Shown: positions 7,737 through 17,353, counted from the first letter of the stretch. The stretch: DNA of 64,000 nucleotides from Chakrabartia godavariana (GCA_005518185.1 RKSN01000002.1:372001-436000); one strand, 5' to 3'. Numbers and translations: made by a program. Notes: generated by a model not told the origin, from the sequence alone.

Positions 7737-8414
7737 ATGACGGCGCCCATACAGACGGCCAAAGGGCGAAGCGGACTGGGCGGCCTCGGCAGCCACGCGA
7801 TCCCGCCTGTGCCCGAGGATTTCGGCCTCGCCTCTGCGCCCGACCGGCGTCAGGCCCGCCGCAGCATGACCGTGCTGCGCGTCGCCAAGCTGGAATCAGG
7901 GGATATTGAAGACCTCGCCATCGTCCGCAACGTGTCCGAAGGCGGCATCTGCCTCTTTACCGATCAGGAGTTCGACATTGGCGCGCCGGTCAGCATCTCG
8001 CTGATCGAGGACGTCGACATTCACGGCCGCGTCGTCTGGGCGCGGGACCGGTTCATTGGCGTGGCCTTTGATCAGGACGTGCCCATTGAGGACCTCCTCG
8101 CCCGCCCGCAGATGCTCCACGATGGCCGTCGTGCCCGTTTCCCCCGGCTGGCAGTGGACGCCCGCGTCGAAGTGGCGATGAACAATCGCACGACGGTGGC
8201 GCGCGTGCGCGACATTTCGCACAAGGGGGCAAAGCTGCTCTTCCGGGATCCGGTCGACAGCACGACCCAGGGACTCGTCATCGTCATCGATGACCATACC
8301 CGCCTTGAAGCCATGATCCGCTGGCAGCGCGGTGCCACTGTAGGCGTCGAGTTCCTGAAGCCGATCAGCCCGCACGTGCTGTCGCACCTCATCGGTCTTC
8401 TGAAGGCGCGGTAA
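7737..8414 (+). CDS. Tandem PilZ-domain protein
   Basis: A 225-residue protein with two PilZ modules. The first has the cyclic-di-GMP-binding pattern RRQAR (residues 37-41) and NVSEGG (65-70). The second has GRRARFPRL near 130-138 and DISHKG (159-164), where the arginine motif departs from RxxxR. PilZ domains bind cyclic-di-GMP and switch motility, envelope or secretion functions. No transmembrane segment is visible, so it is probably a cytoplasmic adaptor. ATG 7737 has a GGGA site seven bases upstream; an in-frame ATG at 7695 would add 14 residues. It is monocistronic and convergent with the chemoreceptor-like gene. Confidence 0.8.
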   Translation: MTAPIQTAKGRSGLGGLGSHAIPPVPEDFGLASAPDRRQARRSMTVLRVAKLESGDIEDLAIVRNVSEGGICLFTDQEFDIGAPVSISLIEDVDIHGRVVWARDRFIGVAFDQDVPIEDLLARPQMLHDGRRARFPRLAVDARVEVAMNNRTTVARVRDISHKGAKLLFRDPVDSTTQGLVIVIDDHTRLEAMIRWQRGATVGVEFLKPISPHVLSHLIGLLKAR

Positions 8415-8476
8415 AGCCGCCCGCACTTTCTAAAAGGGAAGAGACCCCACCTTCCTTTGCAGCATTCTCGAAGAGC

Positions 8477-9931
8477 TTAACGCGCGGCCTGAAATGCCTG
8501 CGCCAAACGATCCTGCACAGCCCGCGCGCCACGGGGCAGATCGGCACCAACCCTGAAGTTACGCGTGGCGTTGACGATCGTCGCGGACTGCTCAGCCAGA
8601 CTTGCAGCGGCTGCCGTGCTCTGCTCCACAAGCGCGGCATTGGCCTGGGTGATCTGGTCGATGTCCGTGATGGACGTGTTGACCTGGGCGATCGTCGTGA
8701 CTTGGCTGGTTGCATTGATCGACAGCCCTTCAAGTGTTGCGCTGACATCAACGACCCCTGAAACGATCCGGTTCAAGGCATCGCCCGCCGCCCCGACAAG
8801 CTGGACGCCGTTGCTGACCTGCGCGGTGCTCGTTTGAATGATCCGTTTGATCTCGTTCGCGGCTTCTGCGGAACGCTGTGCAAGGGCGCGGACTTCACTG
8901 GCGACAACCGAGAACCCTTTCCCGGACTCCCCGGCCCGCGCGGCTTCAACACCGGCGTTCAACGCGAGGAGGTTTGTCTGAAATGCGATCCCGTCAATCA
9001 GGGAGACGATCTGGCTGATCTGCCCGGAGGAAGCTTCGATTTCTCCCATGGCCTGCACTGCGCTTTGGATGATATTGCCGCCCGCCTCTGCATCGCTGCG
9101 GGCACCGGCCACCGATTGGGAAACGGCCCGCAGCTGCTCGGCATTCTTCGAAAGCGTCTGGGTGACCTGCTGCATCGCGGCCGCCGTTTCTTCGACGGTG
9201 GCGGCCTGCCGCTCTGTCCGATTGGCGAGATCTTCCGATCCTGCTCGAATCTCCGCCATCGCGTGCGACATTTCCGTCACGCCGCCAATGACGGTGGAAA
9301 GGGCAGTTGCCAGTGAAGCTACGGCTTCATTGAAGTCCTGCTCTACACGCGCATAGGCAGGCGGCAAACCATTCAGCCGAACGGCCAAATCCCCGGCAGA
9401 CAAGCGCGACAGCGCATCTCCCATTTGACCCAATACCGTGTCGCGGACCTGTTCTTCTGCCCGCTCAAAATAGGTCGACAGGGCTATGTCCATGTCGAGG
9501 AGCGACGCCTTCACCATGAGCGCAACATCCCCGGCCAAACGGCGGCGCCATGGCACAAACGCCCAAAGGCCGGGTGCAATGATCTTGCGGATGGCAGTGT
9601 CGAGCACCGACGCATAGCCCGCGATATACCATTTGGGTTCAAGCCCCACCCGAGCGTGGACGCGCCCGATGTTCGTTGCCCGTTCAACATAGGCCGCATC
9701 CAGCCCATGGGCGAAGAGCTGCATCCAATGATCGTGTTGCAACTGCCGCGCTTGGGCAACATGCGCACTGTCGCGGAAGAAGTTGATCAGTTTTGTCGCT
9801 GCAGCCGCCGCATAGAGCTTGTCGAGCGCGGCATTCAGTGGCGTCCGCAGCCGCTTGGACACCCGACGTAGCATGGAATTGCTGTTGTGCAGCTCGTAGA
9901 AATCCAACCGCTCGTGGAAGTCCGGTGTCAT
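8477..9931 (-). CDS. Globin-coupled methyl-accepting chemotaxis-type transducer
   Basis: A 484-residue soluble sensor. Residues 1-170 form a protoglobin-type domain; the proximal haem histidine is probably H92 in IGRVHARVGLEPKWYIAGY, the usual globin-coupled-sensor pattern. A HAMP-like linker follows (GDALSRLSAGDLAVRL). The C-terminal half is a long coiled-coil signalling domain with hairpin tip IAFQTNLLALNAGVEAARAG. No membrane helix is visible, so oxygen is presumably sensed in the cytoplasm (HemAT-like aerotaxis). ATG 9931 is preceded by CAGGA at good spacing and beats the start at 9961. No chemotaxis genes are adjacent. Confidence 0.9.
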   Translation of the reverse strand: MTPDFHERLDFYELHNSNSMLRRVSKRLRTPLNAALDKLYAAAAATKLINFFRDSAHVAQARQLQHDHWMQLFAHGLDAAYVERATNIGRVHARVGLEPKWYIAGYASVLDTAIRKIIAPGLWAFVPWRRRLAGDVALMVKASLLDMDIALSTYFERAEEQVRDTVLGQMGDALSRLSAGDLAVRLNGLPPAYARVEQDFNEAVASLATALSTVIGGVTEMSHAMAEIRAGSEDLANRTERQAATVEETAAAMQQVTQTLSKNAEQLRAVSQSVAGARSDAEAGGNIIQSAVQAMGEIEASSGQISQIVSLIDGIAFQTNLLALNAGVEAARAGESGKGFSVVASEVRALAQRSAEAANEIKRIIQTSTAQVSNGVQLVGAAGDALNRIVSGVVDVSATLEGLSINATSQVTTIAQVNTSITDIDQITQANAALVEQSTAAAASLAEQSATIVNATRNFRVGADLPRGARAVQDRLAQAFQAAR

Positions 9932-10061
9932 AAAGTGTCCTGAAATAATCCCATGGAGCAACTGCTTACGGTCTGCCGGGCAAAACCTTTAGGACATCGG
10001 CCTGACATGCATCCTATTGCGCGAAGGCCACCCTCGCATGCCTCCGCCCAAGCAGAGCTTG

Positions 10062-10080
10062 TTTCACCAAAAGTGTGAAA
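10062..10080. promoter_or_regulatory. Short palindrome upstream of DAHP synthase
   Basis: TTTCAC at 10062-10067 and GTGAAA at 10075-10080 form a perfect inverted repeat with a seven-base spacer, 42 bases ahead of the DAHP synthase start. It could be an operator; no regulator is identified. Confidence 0.3.
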
Positions 10081-10121
10081 ACCTTGCGCATTGTGTCGTT
10101 TTTCCCCATGGGCGGCGCATT

Positions 10122-11501
10122 ATGACGCAAACTTGGACTCCCGACAGCTGGACGGCCCATGAAGCCCGCCAGCTCCCGACCTACCCGGACGCCGATGCGC
10201 TGACGAGCGCGACCGAGACGCTGGCCAATTTCCCGCCTTTGGTGTTTGCGGGCGAAGCGCGTAGCCTGACGGCCGAGCTGGCACAGGTCGCCGCAGGCAA
10301 GGGCTTCCTCCTCCAAGGCGGCGACTGCGCCGAGAGCTTTGCGGAATTCCACCCGAACAACATCCGCGACACCTTCAAGGTGCTGCTGCAGATGGCGGTC
10401 GTCCTGACCTTCTCCTCCAAGCTGCCCACCGTGAAGGTCGGCCGCATGGCCGGCCAGTTCGCCAAGCCGCGTTCGGCCGACATGGAAGAGATTGGTGGCG
10501 TCTCGCTGCCGTCCTATCGCGGAGACATCATCAACGACATCGCGTTCGACGAAGCGGGCCGCATTCCCGATCCGAACCGGATGCTGCGCGCCTATTCGCA
10601 GTCGGCGGCGACCCTCAACCTGCTGCGCGCCTTCGCGCAGGGCGGCTATGCGAACCTGCATCAGGTCAACGCCTGGACGCATGACTTCATGGGCCGATCG
10701 CCCTGGGCCAAAAAGTTCAAGGACGTGGCCGACCGCATTGCCGAAGCGCTGGACTTCATGGCCGCCTGCGGGATCGACCCGGACACGGTGCCGCAATTGA
10801 AGGGCACGAGCTTCTACACCAGCCATGAGGCACTTCTGCTGCCTTATGAGCAGGCACTGACACGACAGGACTCGCTGACCGGCCAGTGGTACGACACCTC
10901 GGCGCACATGCTGTGGATCGGCGACCGCACCCGCTTTGTCGGTTCGGCGCATGTCGAATATCTGCGTGGCATCGGCAACCCGATTGGCATGAAGTGCGGC
11001 CCGAGCCTTGAGCCCGACGCGCTGCTCCGCCTGCTCGACACGCTCAATCCCGACCGCGTGGCCGGGCGCATGACGCTCATCACCCGCTACGGCCATGACA
11101 AGATCGAAGCCCACCTACCCGCACTCGTCCGCGCCGTGAAGGCCGAAGGGCACCCGGTCGTCTGGTCGTGCGATCCGATGCACGGCAATGTCGTGAAGGC
11201 GAACAACGGCTACAAGACCCGCCCGTTCGAGCGCATCCTTGCCGAAGTGCGCGGTTTCTTTGCTGTCCACCGGGCAGAAGGCACGCATGGCGGCGGCATC
11301 CACATTGAAATGACCGGCCAGAACGTCACCGAATGCACCGGCGGCGCGATGGACGTGACGATGATGGATCTGGCGGATCGCTATCACACGCATTGCGACC
11401 CGCGCCTCAATGCCGGCCAGTCACTTGAGCTCGCCTTCCTTCTGGCGGAAATGCTGAACGAGGAACTGCGCACCCGCGGCCCGGCGATCGCCGCCGCCTG
11501 A
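10122..11501 (+). CDS. 3-deoxy-7-phosphoheptulonate synthase, class II
   Basis: Catalyses the first step of the shikimate pathway: phosphoenolpyruvate plus erythrose 4-phosphate to DAHP. The 459-residue protein is the plant-like class II type: [17 protein letters not shown] at the N-terminus, [10 protein letters not shown] with the metal-binding Cys, [51 protein letters not shown] and [21 protein letters not shown] 10122 begins the conserved N-terminus; a longer frame from 10017 is not conserved. It stands alone with a terminator-like hairpin downstream. Confidence 0.95.
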   Translation: MTQTWTPDSWTAHEARQLPTYPDADALTSATETLANFPPLVFAGEARSLTAELAQVAAGKGFLLQGGDCAESFAEFHPNNIRDTFKVLLQMAVVLTFSSKLPTVKVGRMAGQFAKPRSADMEEIGGVSLPSYRGDIINDIAFDEAGRIPDPNRMLRAYSQSAATLNLLRAFAQGGYANLHQVNAWTHDFMGRSPWAKKFKDVADRIAEALDFMAACGIDPDTVPQLKGTSFYTSHEALLLPYEQALTRQDSLTGQWYDTSAHMLWIGDRTRFVGSAHVEYLRGIGNPIGMKCGPSLEPDALLRLLDTLNPDRVAGRMTLITRYGHDKIEAHLPALVRAVKAEGHPVVWSCDPMHGNVVKANNGYKTRPFERILAEVRGFFAVHRAEGTHGGGIHIEMTGQNVTECTGGAMDVTMMDLADRYHTHCDPRLNAGQSLELAFLLAEMLNEELRTRGPAIAAA

Positions 11502-11514
11502 CCCGGAAAAAGGA

Positions 11515-11553
11515 GCGGCGCCAGTGACCAAGGTCACCAGCGCCGCCATTTTC
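11515..11553 (+). terminator. Terminator-like hairpin after DAHP synthase
   Basis: GCGGCGC (11515-11521) pairs with GCGCCGC (11540-11546), with an inner TGACC/GGTCA stem, followed by CATTTTCC. It begins 14 bases after the stop codon. Confidence 0.65.
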
Positions 11554-11667
11554 CATGTGCCACCCGGGGGAAGGTGGATTTGCGACCCTATGTGTCGGGA
11601 ATAGCCCTCCCCGCATCACCGCGCGATGGCGGCGATGTTAACCCTTTGTCATTTTCGGCAGGTCGGA

Positions 11668-11970
11668 TCAGGCGTCGACGGAAAACAGCGTCGTACCGCG
11701 ATATTTTTCGAGATAGGGCTCAAACAGCGCGCTGATCGGGAAGTCCCCATCGGCAATGGCGATGTCGGCCATGCCGTCCACCTTGAAGGTCGCCATCTTT
11801 TCCTCGCGCGGCGGCGCGCCGTTCTTGGAAAGCGGCACAGCGTCGAGATAGACGAGGTCGCGGCGCGTATAGAGGATATGCGGCGCGAGCACGAACGACG
11901 TCCCGTTATAGGTCGAGGTGAGCGGCCGCTTCGTAGCGATCGCTTCCAGAATTGCGCGATTGGCTGTCAT
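11668..11970 (-). CDS. Conserved hypothetical protein, WYL-domain-like, 100 aa
   Basis: A small protein starting MTANRAILEAIATKRPLTSTYNG. The pattern of a short helix, TYNGTSFVLAPHILYTRRDLVYLDAV and FKVDGMADI resembles the ligand-binding WYL fold seen as the C-terminal part of some regulators, here without a DNA-binding domain. The ATG at 11970 was chosen since the upstream in-frame extension looks non-conserved. No operon partner is present, and the function is unknown. Divergent from the S9 peptidase. Confidence 0.7.
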   Translation of the reverse strand: MTANRAILEAIATKRPLTSTYNGTSFVLAPHILYTRRDLVYLDAVPLSKNGAPPREEKMATFKVDGMADIAIADGDFPISALFEPYLEKYRGTTLFSVDA

Positions 11971-12121
11971 CGCCCCATAATTCCCCGAACGCCGCGGCAG
12001 CGCAACAAAATTGTGCAACGCAGCATGGAAATGTTGCCCCAGACTGGAATGGTTAGGCACCGGCTGGCTTCCGCACCTACGCTGCTCTCGCTATGCCATA
12101 GGCATAACAGGAGGCAAGCTC

Positions 12122-14194
12122 ATGACGTCCAGCCGGTTTTTCCTTTCCGCAACGCTTATCGCCCTCGCCATTCCGGCGGTCCCCGCCTGGTCGGCCCCCT
12201 CCGCGCAGAGCCGGGCCTATAAGCCTGTCGATCTCTACGCGCTCGAATATGCCGCCGACCCGCAGATCTCGCCCGACGGGCGCAAGATCGCCTATGTCCG
12301 GCGCAGCTTCGACATCATGTCGGACCGCGCGCGCGCGAACATCTGGATCGTGGACGTCGCGACCGGGGAGCACCGCCCGCTCCTGTCCGGCGTTGCGAAC
12401 TTCTCCAGCCCGCGCTGGTCGCCGGACGGCAAGCGTCTGGCCTATGTCTCCTCCTCGGAAGGCAGCGCGCAAATCTATGTCCGCTGGATGGACAGCGGCG
12501 CGACGGCGCGCGTCACCAATGTCGCTCAGGGGCCTGCCGGGTTGAGCTGGTCGCCCGATGGACGGCAGCTTGCCTTTGCCATGTTCGTGCCCGGCGAGGC
12601 CAAACCGTTCGCATCCATGCCAGCCGGGCCTGAAGGCGCCAAATGGGCCGCCAAGCCGATCATCATCGATCGCCTCAACTATCGCGGCGACGGGCAAGGC
12701 TATGCCGAACAGGGCAACACCCATGTCTTCACTGTGCCCGCCGAAGGCGGCACGCCGCGTCAGGTCACGACCGGCGCTTATGACTATGGCGGCGCATTTG
12801 ACTGGAGCCGCGACGGCCGCACGCTCTATGTCTTTGCCACGCGCGTCGACGATCCCGACCGCACGCCGGGCCGGGACCAGATTTTCGCGGTCGATCTGGC
12901 ATCCCTCGACATCCGCCAACTGACCAGTCGCGAAGGCCCGAGCGTTGCGCCCAAGGTCTCGCCCGATGGCAGCAAGATCGCCTATCTCGGCTATACGGAT
13001 CGCTACACCAGCAATCAGGAATTCGCCCTCTGGGTCATGAACCGCGACGGCTCGGGAGCACGCGCGCTGACCGCAGCCCTGGATTCGGGCATCACCGACT
13101 TTGCGTGGGACGGCAAAGGCGGGCTCTATTATCTCTATGATGAGAAGGGCACGACCAAGCTCGGCTATACGGGGCTGTCCGGCACCGGTCGCGCAGTGGC
13201 ATCGGGGTTGGGCGGCGAAGACATCGGTCGCCCCTATTCCGGCGCCAGCCTCTCGGTCGCACGTGATGGGACGGTTGCGACCAATGTCACCTCCCCGACC
13301 GAGCCCGGCGATGTCGCCGTGGTCAAAGGCAGCAGCGTCCGCCGCCTGACGCGCCTCAACGACGATGTCGCCGCGATCCGTGACCTCGCCTCGGTTGAGG
13401 AAATCTGGTCGACCGCGCCTGATGGCGTGAAGAGCCAGAGCTGGATCATGAAGCCCGCAAACTTCGATCCGACGAAGAAATATCCGATGATCCTCGAAAT
13501 CCATGGCGGGCCGCACACCAATTATGGCGCGCGCTTCTCGGCGGAAATGCAGGCCTATGCCGCGGCGGGCTATGTCGTGCTCTATTCCAATCCGCGCGGC
13601 TCGACGAGCTATGGCGACAAGTTCGCCAACCTCATCGACAAGGCCTATCCCGGGAATGACTATGACGACCTGATGGCCGCCGTCGATGCGACGATCGCCA
13701 AGGGCTATGTCGATCCCCAGCGGCTGTTCGTGACGGGTGGCAGCGGCGGCGGGGTGCTGACGGCGTGGATCGTCGGCAAGACCAACCGCTTCCGCGCAGC
13801 CGTCGTTGCCAAGCCGGTCATCAACTGGACGAGCTTTGCCCTGACCGCCGATGGCCCGGCCTATTATGGCAAATACTGGTTCGGCAAATTCCCCTGGGAA
13901 GCGGGCGCACAGGCCGAATATTGGCGCCGGTCGCCGCTCAGCCTTGTGGGCAATGTGAAGACGCCGACGATGCTGATCACGGGCGAGCAGGATTATCGCA
14001 CGCCCATTTCAGAGACCGAGCAATATTATGCCGGCCTGAAGCTCAATGGTGTCGACAGCGCGATGGTTCGCGTGCCGGAATCATCGCACGGGATGCTCGA
14101 CCGGCCGAGCCGGTTGGTCGCGAAATCGACCTTCATTCTCGGCTGGTTCGCCAAGCACGGCGGCGTGGCACCCGAGGCGTCGGAAAACAAGTGA
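12122..14194 (+). CDS. S9 family peptidase (prolyl oligopeptidase/acylaminoacyl-peptidase type), exported
   Basis: A 690-residue secreted serine peptidase. An N-terminal signal peptide (FFLSATLIALAIPAVPAWSA) is followed by a beta-propeller with repeated WSPDGK(R)LAY-type blades, then a C-terminal alpha/beta-hydrolase domain. The catalytic triad is visible: Ser541 in TGGSGGG, Asp624 in GEQDYRTP, His656 in ESSHGM. The ATG at 12122 has a strong AGGAGG site (12109-12114). The family cleaves short peptides, often after proline or from blocked N-termini, in the periplasm. A short-chain dehydrogenase frame starts in the stop codon. Confidence 0.94.
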   Translation: MTSSRFFLSATLIALAIPAVPAWSAPSAQSRAYKPVDLYALEYAADPQISPDGRKIAYVRRSFDIMSDRARANIWIVDVATGEHRPLLSGVANFSSPRWSPDGKRLAYVSSSEGSAQIYVRWMDSGATARVTNVAQGPAGLSWSPDGRQLAFAMFVPGEAKPFASMPAGPEGAKWAAKPIIIDRLNYRGDGQGYAEQGNTHVFTVPAEGGTPRQVTTGAYDYGGAFDWSRDGRTLYVFATRVDDPDRTPGRDQIFAVDLASLDIRQLTSREGPSVAPKVSPDGSKIAYLGYTDRYTSNQEFALWVMNRDGSGARALTAALDSGITDFAWDGKGGLYYLYDEKGTTKLGYTGLSGTGRAVASGLGGEDIGRPYSGASLSVARDGTVATNVTSPTEPGDVAVVKGSSVRRLTRLNDDVAAIRDLASVEEIWSTAPDGVKSQSWIMKPANFDPTKKYPMILEIHGGPHTNYGARFSAEMQAYAAAGYVVLYSNPRGSTSYGDKFANLIDKAYPGNDYDDLMAAVDATIAKGYVDPQRLFVTGGSGGGVLTAWIVGKTNRFRAAVVAKPVINWTSFALTADGPAYYGKYWFGKFPWEAGAQAEYWRRSPLSLVGNVKTPTMLITGEQDYRTPISETEQYYAGLKLNGVDSAMVRVPESSHGMLDRPSRLVAKSTFILGWFAKHGGVAPEASENK

Positions 14195-15013
14195 TGGATG
14201 TCAGGGGCGCTGTCATCACCGGCGCAGCGTCGGGCATCGGCGCGGCCCTGGCGCGGCAGAACGCCGCGCGCGGGGCCCATGTCATCCTCGCGGATATCGA
14301 AGTCGAGCGCGCCGAAGCACAGGCACAGGCGATCCGGGATGCAGGCGGCACGGCAACTGCGGCCCATGTCGATCATGCCGACCGGGCGAGCATTGATGCG
14401 CTCGCAGCACTTGCGAAGGACACGCTCCCCGCAATCGATCTGGTCGTAGCCAATGCAGGCGTCGGTGCTGGCGGCCCGCTTTGGTCCACGCCCCAGCGCA
14501 ACATTGACTGGGTGTTTGCCGTCAACCTGATGGGGCCGATCTGGGTCGCACAGGCCTTCCTTCCGATGATGATCGACGCAGGCCACCCGTCCCGCTTCGC
14601 GATCACGGGGTCGGAGCACTCGCTCGGCCTCCCCTCACGCGGCGGACAGGCCTCGGCCTACACTGTCTCCAAACATGCTGTGCTGGGCGTCGCCGAGACG
14701 CTGCGCCGCGACCTGGCCGACACGCCCGTCGGTCTCGGTCATCTGCCCTGCTGTGGTCCATACCGACATATGGAACCCGCTGCGCACCCGCCACGAACGC
14801 TTTGGCGGCCCCAGAGTGATGGAGCACCGCACCTCTAGCGAGCCGGGCCTGACGCCAGATGACGCCGCCGCGCGCATTCTGGACGGCCTCGATGCGAACG
14901 AGTTTTTCGTGTTCACGCATGGCAACGACATCGCGGAGGTTCACGGCGCGCAGGCGGGCGAGATTGAAAGCGCGTTGGAGCGGTTCCGGAGGCGATATGG
15001 CGGGGATGCGTGA
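14194..15013 (+). pseudogene. Short-chain dehydrogenase/reductase, frameshifted
   Basis: The frame from ATG 14194 (overlapping the peptidase TGA) encodes a classical SDR: ITGAASGIGAALA cofactor loop, VVANAGVG, and YTVSKHAV with catalytic Tyr and Lys. Near 14733-14745 it reads into nonconserved sequence, while the +1 frame picks up the expected SDR C-terminus (SVICPAVVHTDIWNPL through RRRYGGDA) and ends at TGA 15011-15013. A one-base insertion or two-base deletion around the GTCGGTCTCGGTC stretch explains this. It may be a true pseudogene or a sequencing error; the rest of the gene looks intact. Confidence 0.75.
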
Positions 15014-15041
15014 AGGTTAGAGGAAGACCAGAAAAACCTCT

Positions 15042-15200
15042 CCGTCGCCCCGTGCCTGACATGGGGCTAGGCTATTCTTCCGCTCCCCGTTTGGCGTGAG
15101 GCCTGAATAGCCTGATCACGGGCGGTAGAGGTTTTCACCCAACGACCGTTGGTAACCGCACGGAGGATAGCCAAACCCCGTGTCAAGCACGGGGCGACGG
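15042..15200. repeat. 159-bp inverted-repeat element (REPIN/MITE-like) between the SDR and dnaB genes
   Basis: A roughly 40-base arm at 15042-15082 is repeated in inverted orientation at 15161-15200 with about five differences and one gap. Both arms begin, reading inward, CCGTCGCCCCGTGC. The 78-base centre has no ORF. It occupies nearly all the space between two convergent genes. No target duplication is apparent at its ends. The arm start GTCGCCCCG also heads the repeat at 53540. Confidence 0.75.
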
Positions 15201-15238
15201 GGATGGGAAATGCTTTGGCATGCCCCCGGCAGAGCACC

Positions 15239-16750
15239 CTACCCCATCTGCGTCGGCAGATAGGTGTCGGCAATGAAGTCGCTGAACCGCGTGAACTTGC
15301 CTTCGAAGCGGACGGGCACCGTGCCGGTCGCGCCGTGGCGCTGTTTGGCGACGATGACTTCGGCCATGTTTTCGACCGTCTGGAGCTTGCGCATCCATTC
15401 ATTGTGCTTGTCGAACACATCCGAGGGGTCGCTTTCCACCGGCCGCTTGGGCTCCAGCCCGCGGACATAATATTCCTCGCGATAGACAAAGAGCACGATG
15501 TCGGCGTCCTGTTCGATCGAACCCGATTCACGAAGGTCTGACAGTTGCGGCTTTTTGTCCTCGCGCTGTTCAACGGCGCGGCTGAGCTGGGAAAGCGCCA
15601 TCACCGGCACGTTCAGTTCTTTCGCCAGGGTCTTGAGACCACGCGAGATTTCCGAAATTTCCTGCACGCGGTTGCCATCGCCACCGCGTCCGGAGCCTTG
15701 GAGCAGCTGCAGATAGTCGACGATGATGAGGCCGATCTGATGCCGCCGCTTCATGCGCCGCGCGCGCGTGCGGAGCGCCGCGATGGTGAGGCCCGGCGTA
15801 TCGTCGATGAACAGCGGCAGCGATTCCAGTTCGCGCGCAGCGCGGGCGAAGTCGCGGAACTTCTCCGCATTCATTTTGCCGGTGCGGATTTCTTCTGCGA
15901 CGATCTTGGACTGTTCGGACAGGATACGCGTCGCCAATTGGTCCGCCGACATTTCGAGGCTGAAGAACGCGACCGGCGCGCCGACCGACTTTTCGGGCGG
16001 GATGCCGTCTTCCATGTCGCGCATCCAGCGCGCGGCGGCGTTGAAGGCGATGTTGGTCGCAAGCGCGGTCTTCCCCATGCCCGGTCGTCCGGCGAGGATC
16101 AGAAGATCGGAATGGTGCAGACCACCGGTCTTGGCGTTGAGACCCTCCAGCCCCGTCGTCACGCCCGACAGGCCGCCGCCCGCATTCATCGCCTTTTCGG
16201 CCAGGCGCACCGCCTCGGTCGTCGCCTGCACGAAGCTCTTGACGCTGCCTGTCTCGCCGCCCTGCTCCGCCACGCGATAAAGCGCCATTTCCGCTTCTTC
16301 GATCTGGGAGGTTGGCAACACGGCCTCGCTCGTATCGAGCGCACGGGTCGCCATGTCGCGGCCCACGCTGACCAATTCCCGCAACAGGGCGAGATCATAG
16401 ATCTGGTTGGCAAAGTCCCGCGCGCCGATCAGCGCCGCGCCAGAGCCGGTCAGCTGGGCCAGATAGGCAGGCCCGCCCAGCGCCTTCATAGCCTCGTCCG
16501 CATCGAACATCGGCTTCAGCGTCACCGGATTGGCGACCATAGAGCGGTCGATCAGCTTCATGATCGCATCGTAGATACGGCCATGAACGGGCTCGAAGAA
16601 GTGCTCCGCGCGCAGCTTCAGTTGCACGTCCTCGGCAATGCGGTTGTCGATCATGATCGCGCCCAGAAGCGCGGCCTCAGCCTCCACATTCTTGGGAAGC
16701 TCAAGCTGGGTATCGGTGTTGTCGTGAATCAGTCGGACAGGATCGGCCAT
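15239..16750 (-). CDS. dnaB: Replicative DNA helicase DnaB
   Basis: Hexameric 5'-3' helicase of the replication fork; 503 residues. The N-terminal DnaB domain (ELPKNVEAEAALLGAIMIDN) is followed by the RecA-like ATPase with Walker A GRPGMGKT at residues 221-228, Walker B LIIVDYLQL, and DLRESGSIEQDADIVLFVYR near the C-terminus. ATG 16750 has a perfect GGAGG site; the frame is open for 76 more codons upstream without conserved sequence. Divergent from UPF0262. Confidence 0.97.
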   Translation of the reverse strand: MADPVRLIHDNTDTQLELPKNVEAEAALLGAIMIDNRIAEDVQLKLRAEHFFEPVHGRIYDAIMKLIDRSMVANPVTLKPMFDADEAMKALGGPAYLAQLTGSGAALIGARDFANQIYDLALLRELVSVGRDMATRALDTSEAVLPTSQIEEAEMALYRVAEQGGETGSVKSFVQATTEAVRLAEKAMNAGGGLSGVTTGLEGLNAKTGGLHHSDLLILAGRPGMGKTALATNIAFNAAARWMRDMEDGIPPEKSVGAPVAFFSLEMSADQLATRILSEQSKIVAEEIRTGKMNAEKFRDFARAARELESLPLFIDDTPGLTIAALRTRARRMKRRHQIGLIIVDYLQLLQGSGRGGDGNRVQEISEISRGLKTLAKELNVPVMALSQLSRAVEQREDKKPQLSDLRESGSIEQDADIVLFVYREEYYVRGLEPKRPVESDPSDVFDKHNEWMRKLQTVENMAEVIVAKQRHGATGTVPVRFEGKFTRFSDFIADTYLPTQMG

Positions 16751-16865
16751 CGAACCTCCATGGCCCAAAGATACGACATGCGGAACGTCCCCCCAAGTGG
16801 ATAATGGGGATAAGTCCGCGCGCGCCCGTCTTTCCATTCCGGGATGCATCCGATATGCGCCCACA

Positions 16866-17348
16866 ATGGCCGATCCCCGCATCATCGACATCAAGCTCGA
16901 CGAGCAGACGATCATCTGGCGTTCCGCCGATATCGAGCAGGAACGGCGGATCGCCATCTTTGACATCATCGAAGGCAATTACTTCGCGCCGCAGCGTGCC
17001 CATGCCGATGGCTATGCCGGGCCATACCGGCTGGTGCTGCGCGTCGAAGAGGGGCGGCTCGTGTTCGAGGTGCAGCGCGACGACGGCAGTCCGCTCGAGT
17101 CGGTCATCCTTGCGCTTGGCCGCTTCCGGCGGCTCATCCGGGAATATTTCGCGATTTGCGATAGTTACTATCAGGCGATCAAAACGGCGACCGCGCAGCA
17201 GATCGAAACGGTGGACATGGCCCGCCGCGCCATCCACAACCAGGGCGCAGACCTGCTGAAAGAGCGCCTTGACGGCAAGATTGACGTCGATTTCGACACC
17301 TCCCGGCGCCTCTTCACGTTGATCTGCGTGTTGCATATCAAGGGGTAA
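16866..17348 (+). CDS. UPF0262 family protein
   Basis: A 160-residue conserved alphaproteobacterial protein of unknown function, recognisable by its N-terminus (MADPRIIDIKLDEQTIIWRS), IAIFDIIEGNYF, and the central YFAICDSYYQAIKTA and DMARRAIHNQGADLL segments. No signal peptide or membrane helix. ATG 16866 begins the conserved N-terminus. The next gene starts 5 bases downstream. Confidence 0.9.
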   Translation: MADPRIIDIKLDEQTIIWRSADIEQERRIAIFDIIEGNYFAPQRAHADGYAGPYRLVLRVEEGRLVFEVQRDDGSPLESVILALGRFRRLIREYFAICDSYYQAIKTATAQQIETVDMARRAIHNQGADLLKERLDGKIDVDFDTSRRLFTLICVLHIKG

Positions 17349-17353
17349 GGCGT

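Noticed and set aside
12077-13516. A 479-codon minus-strand open frame
   Set aside because: Antisense to the S9 peptidase propeller; the sense strand has a signal peptide, ribosome site and catalytic triad.
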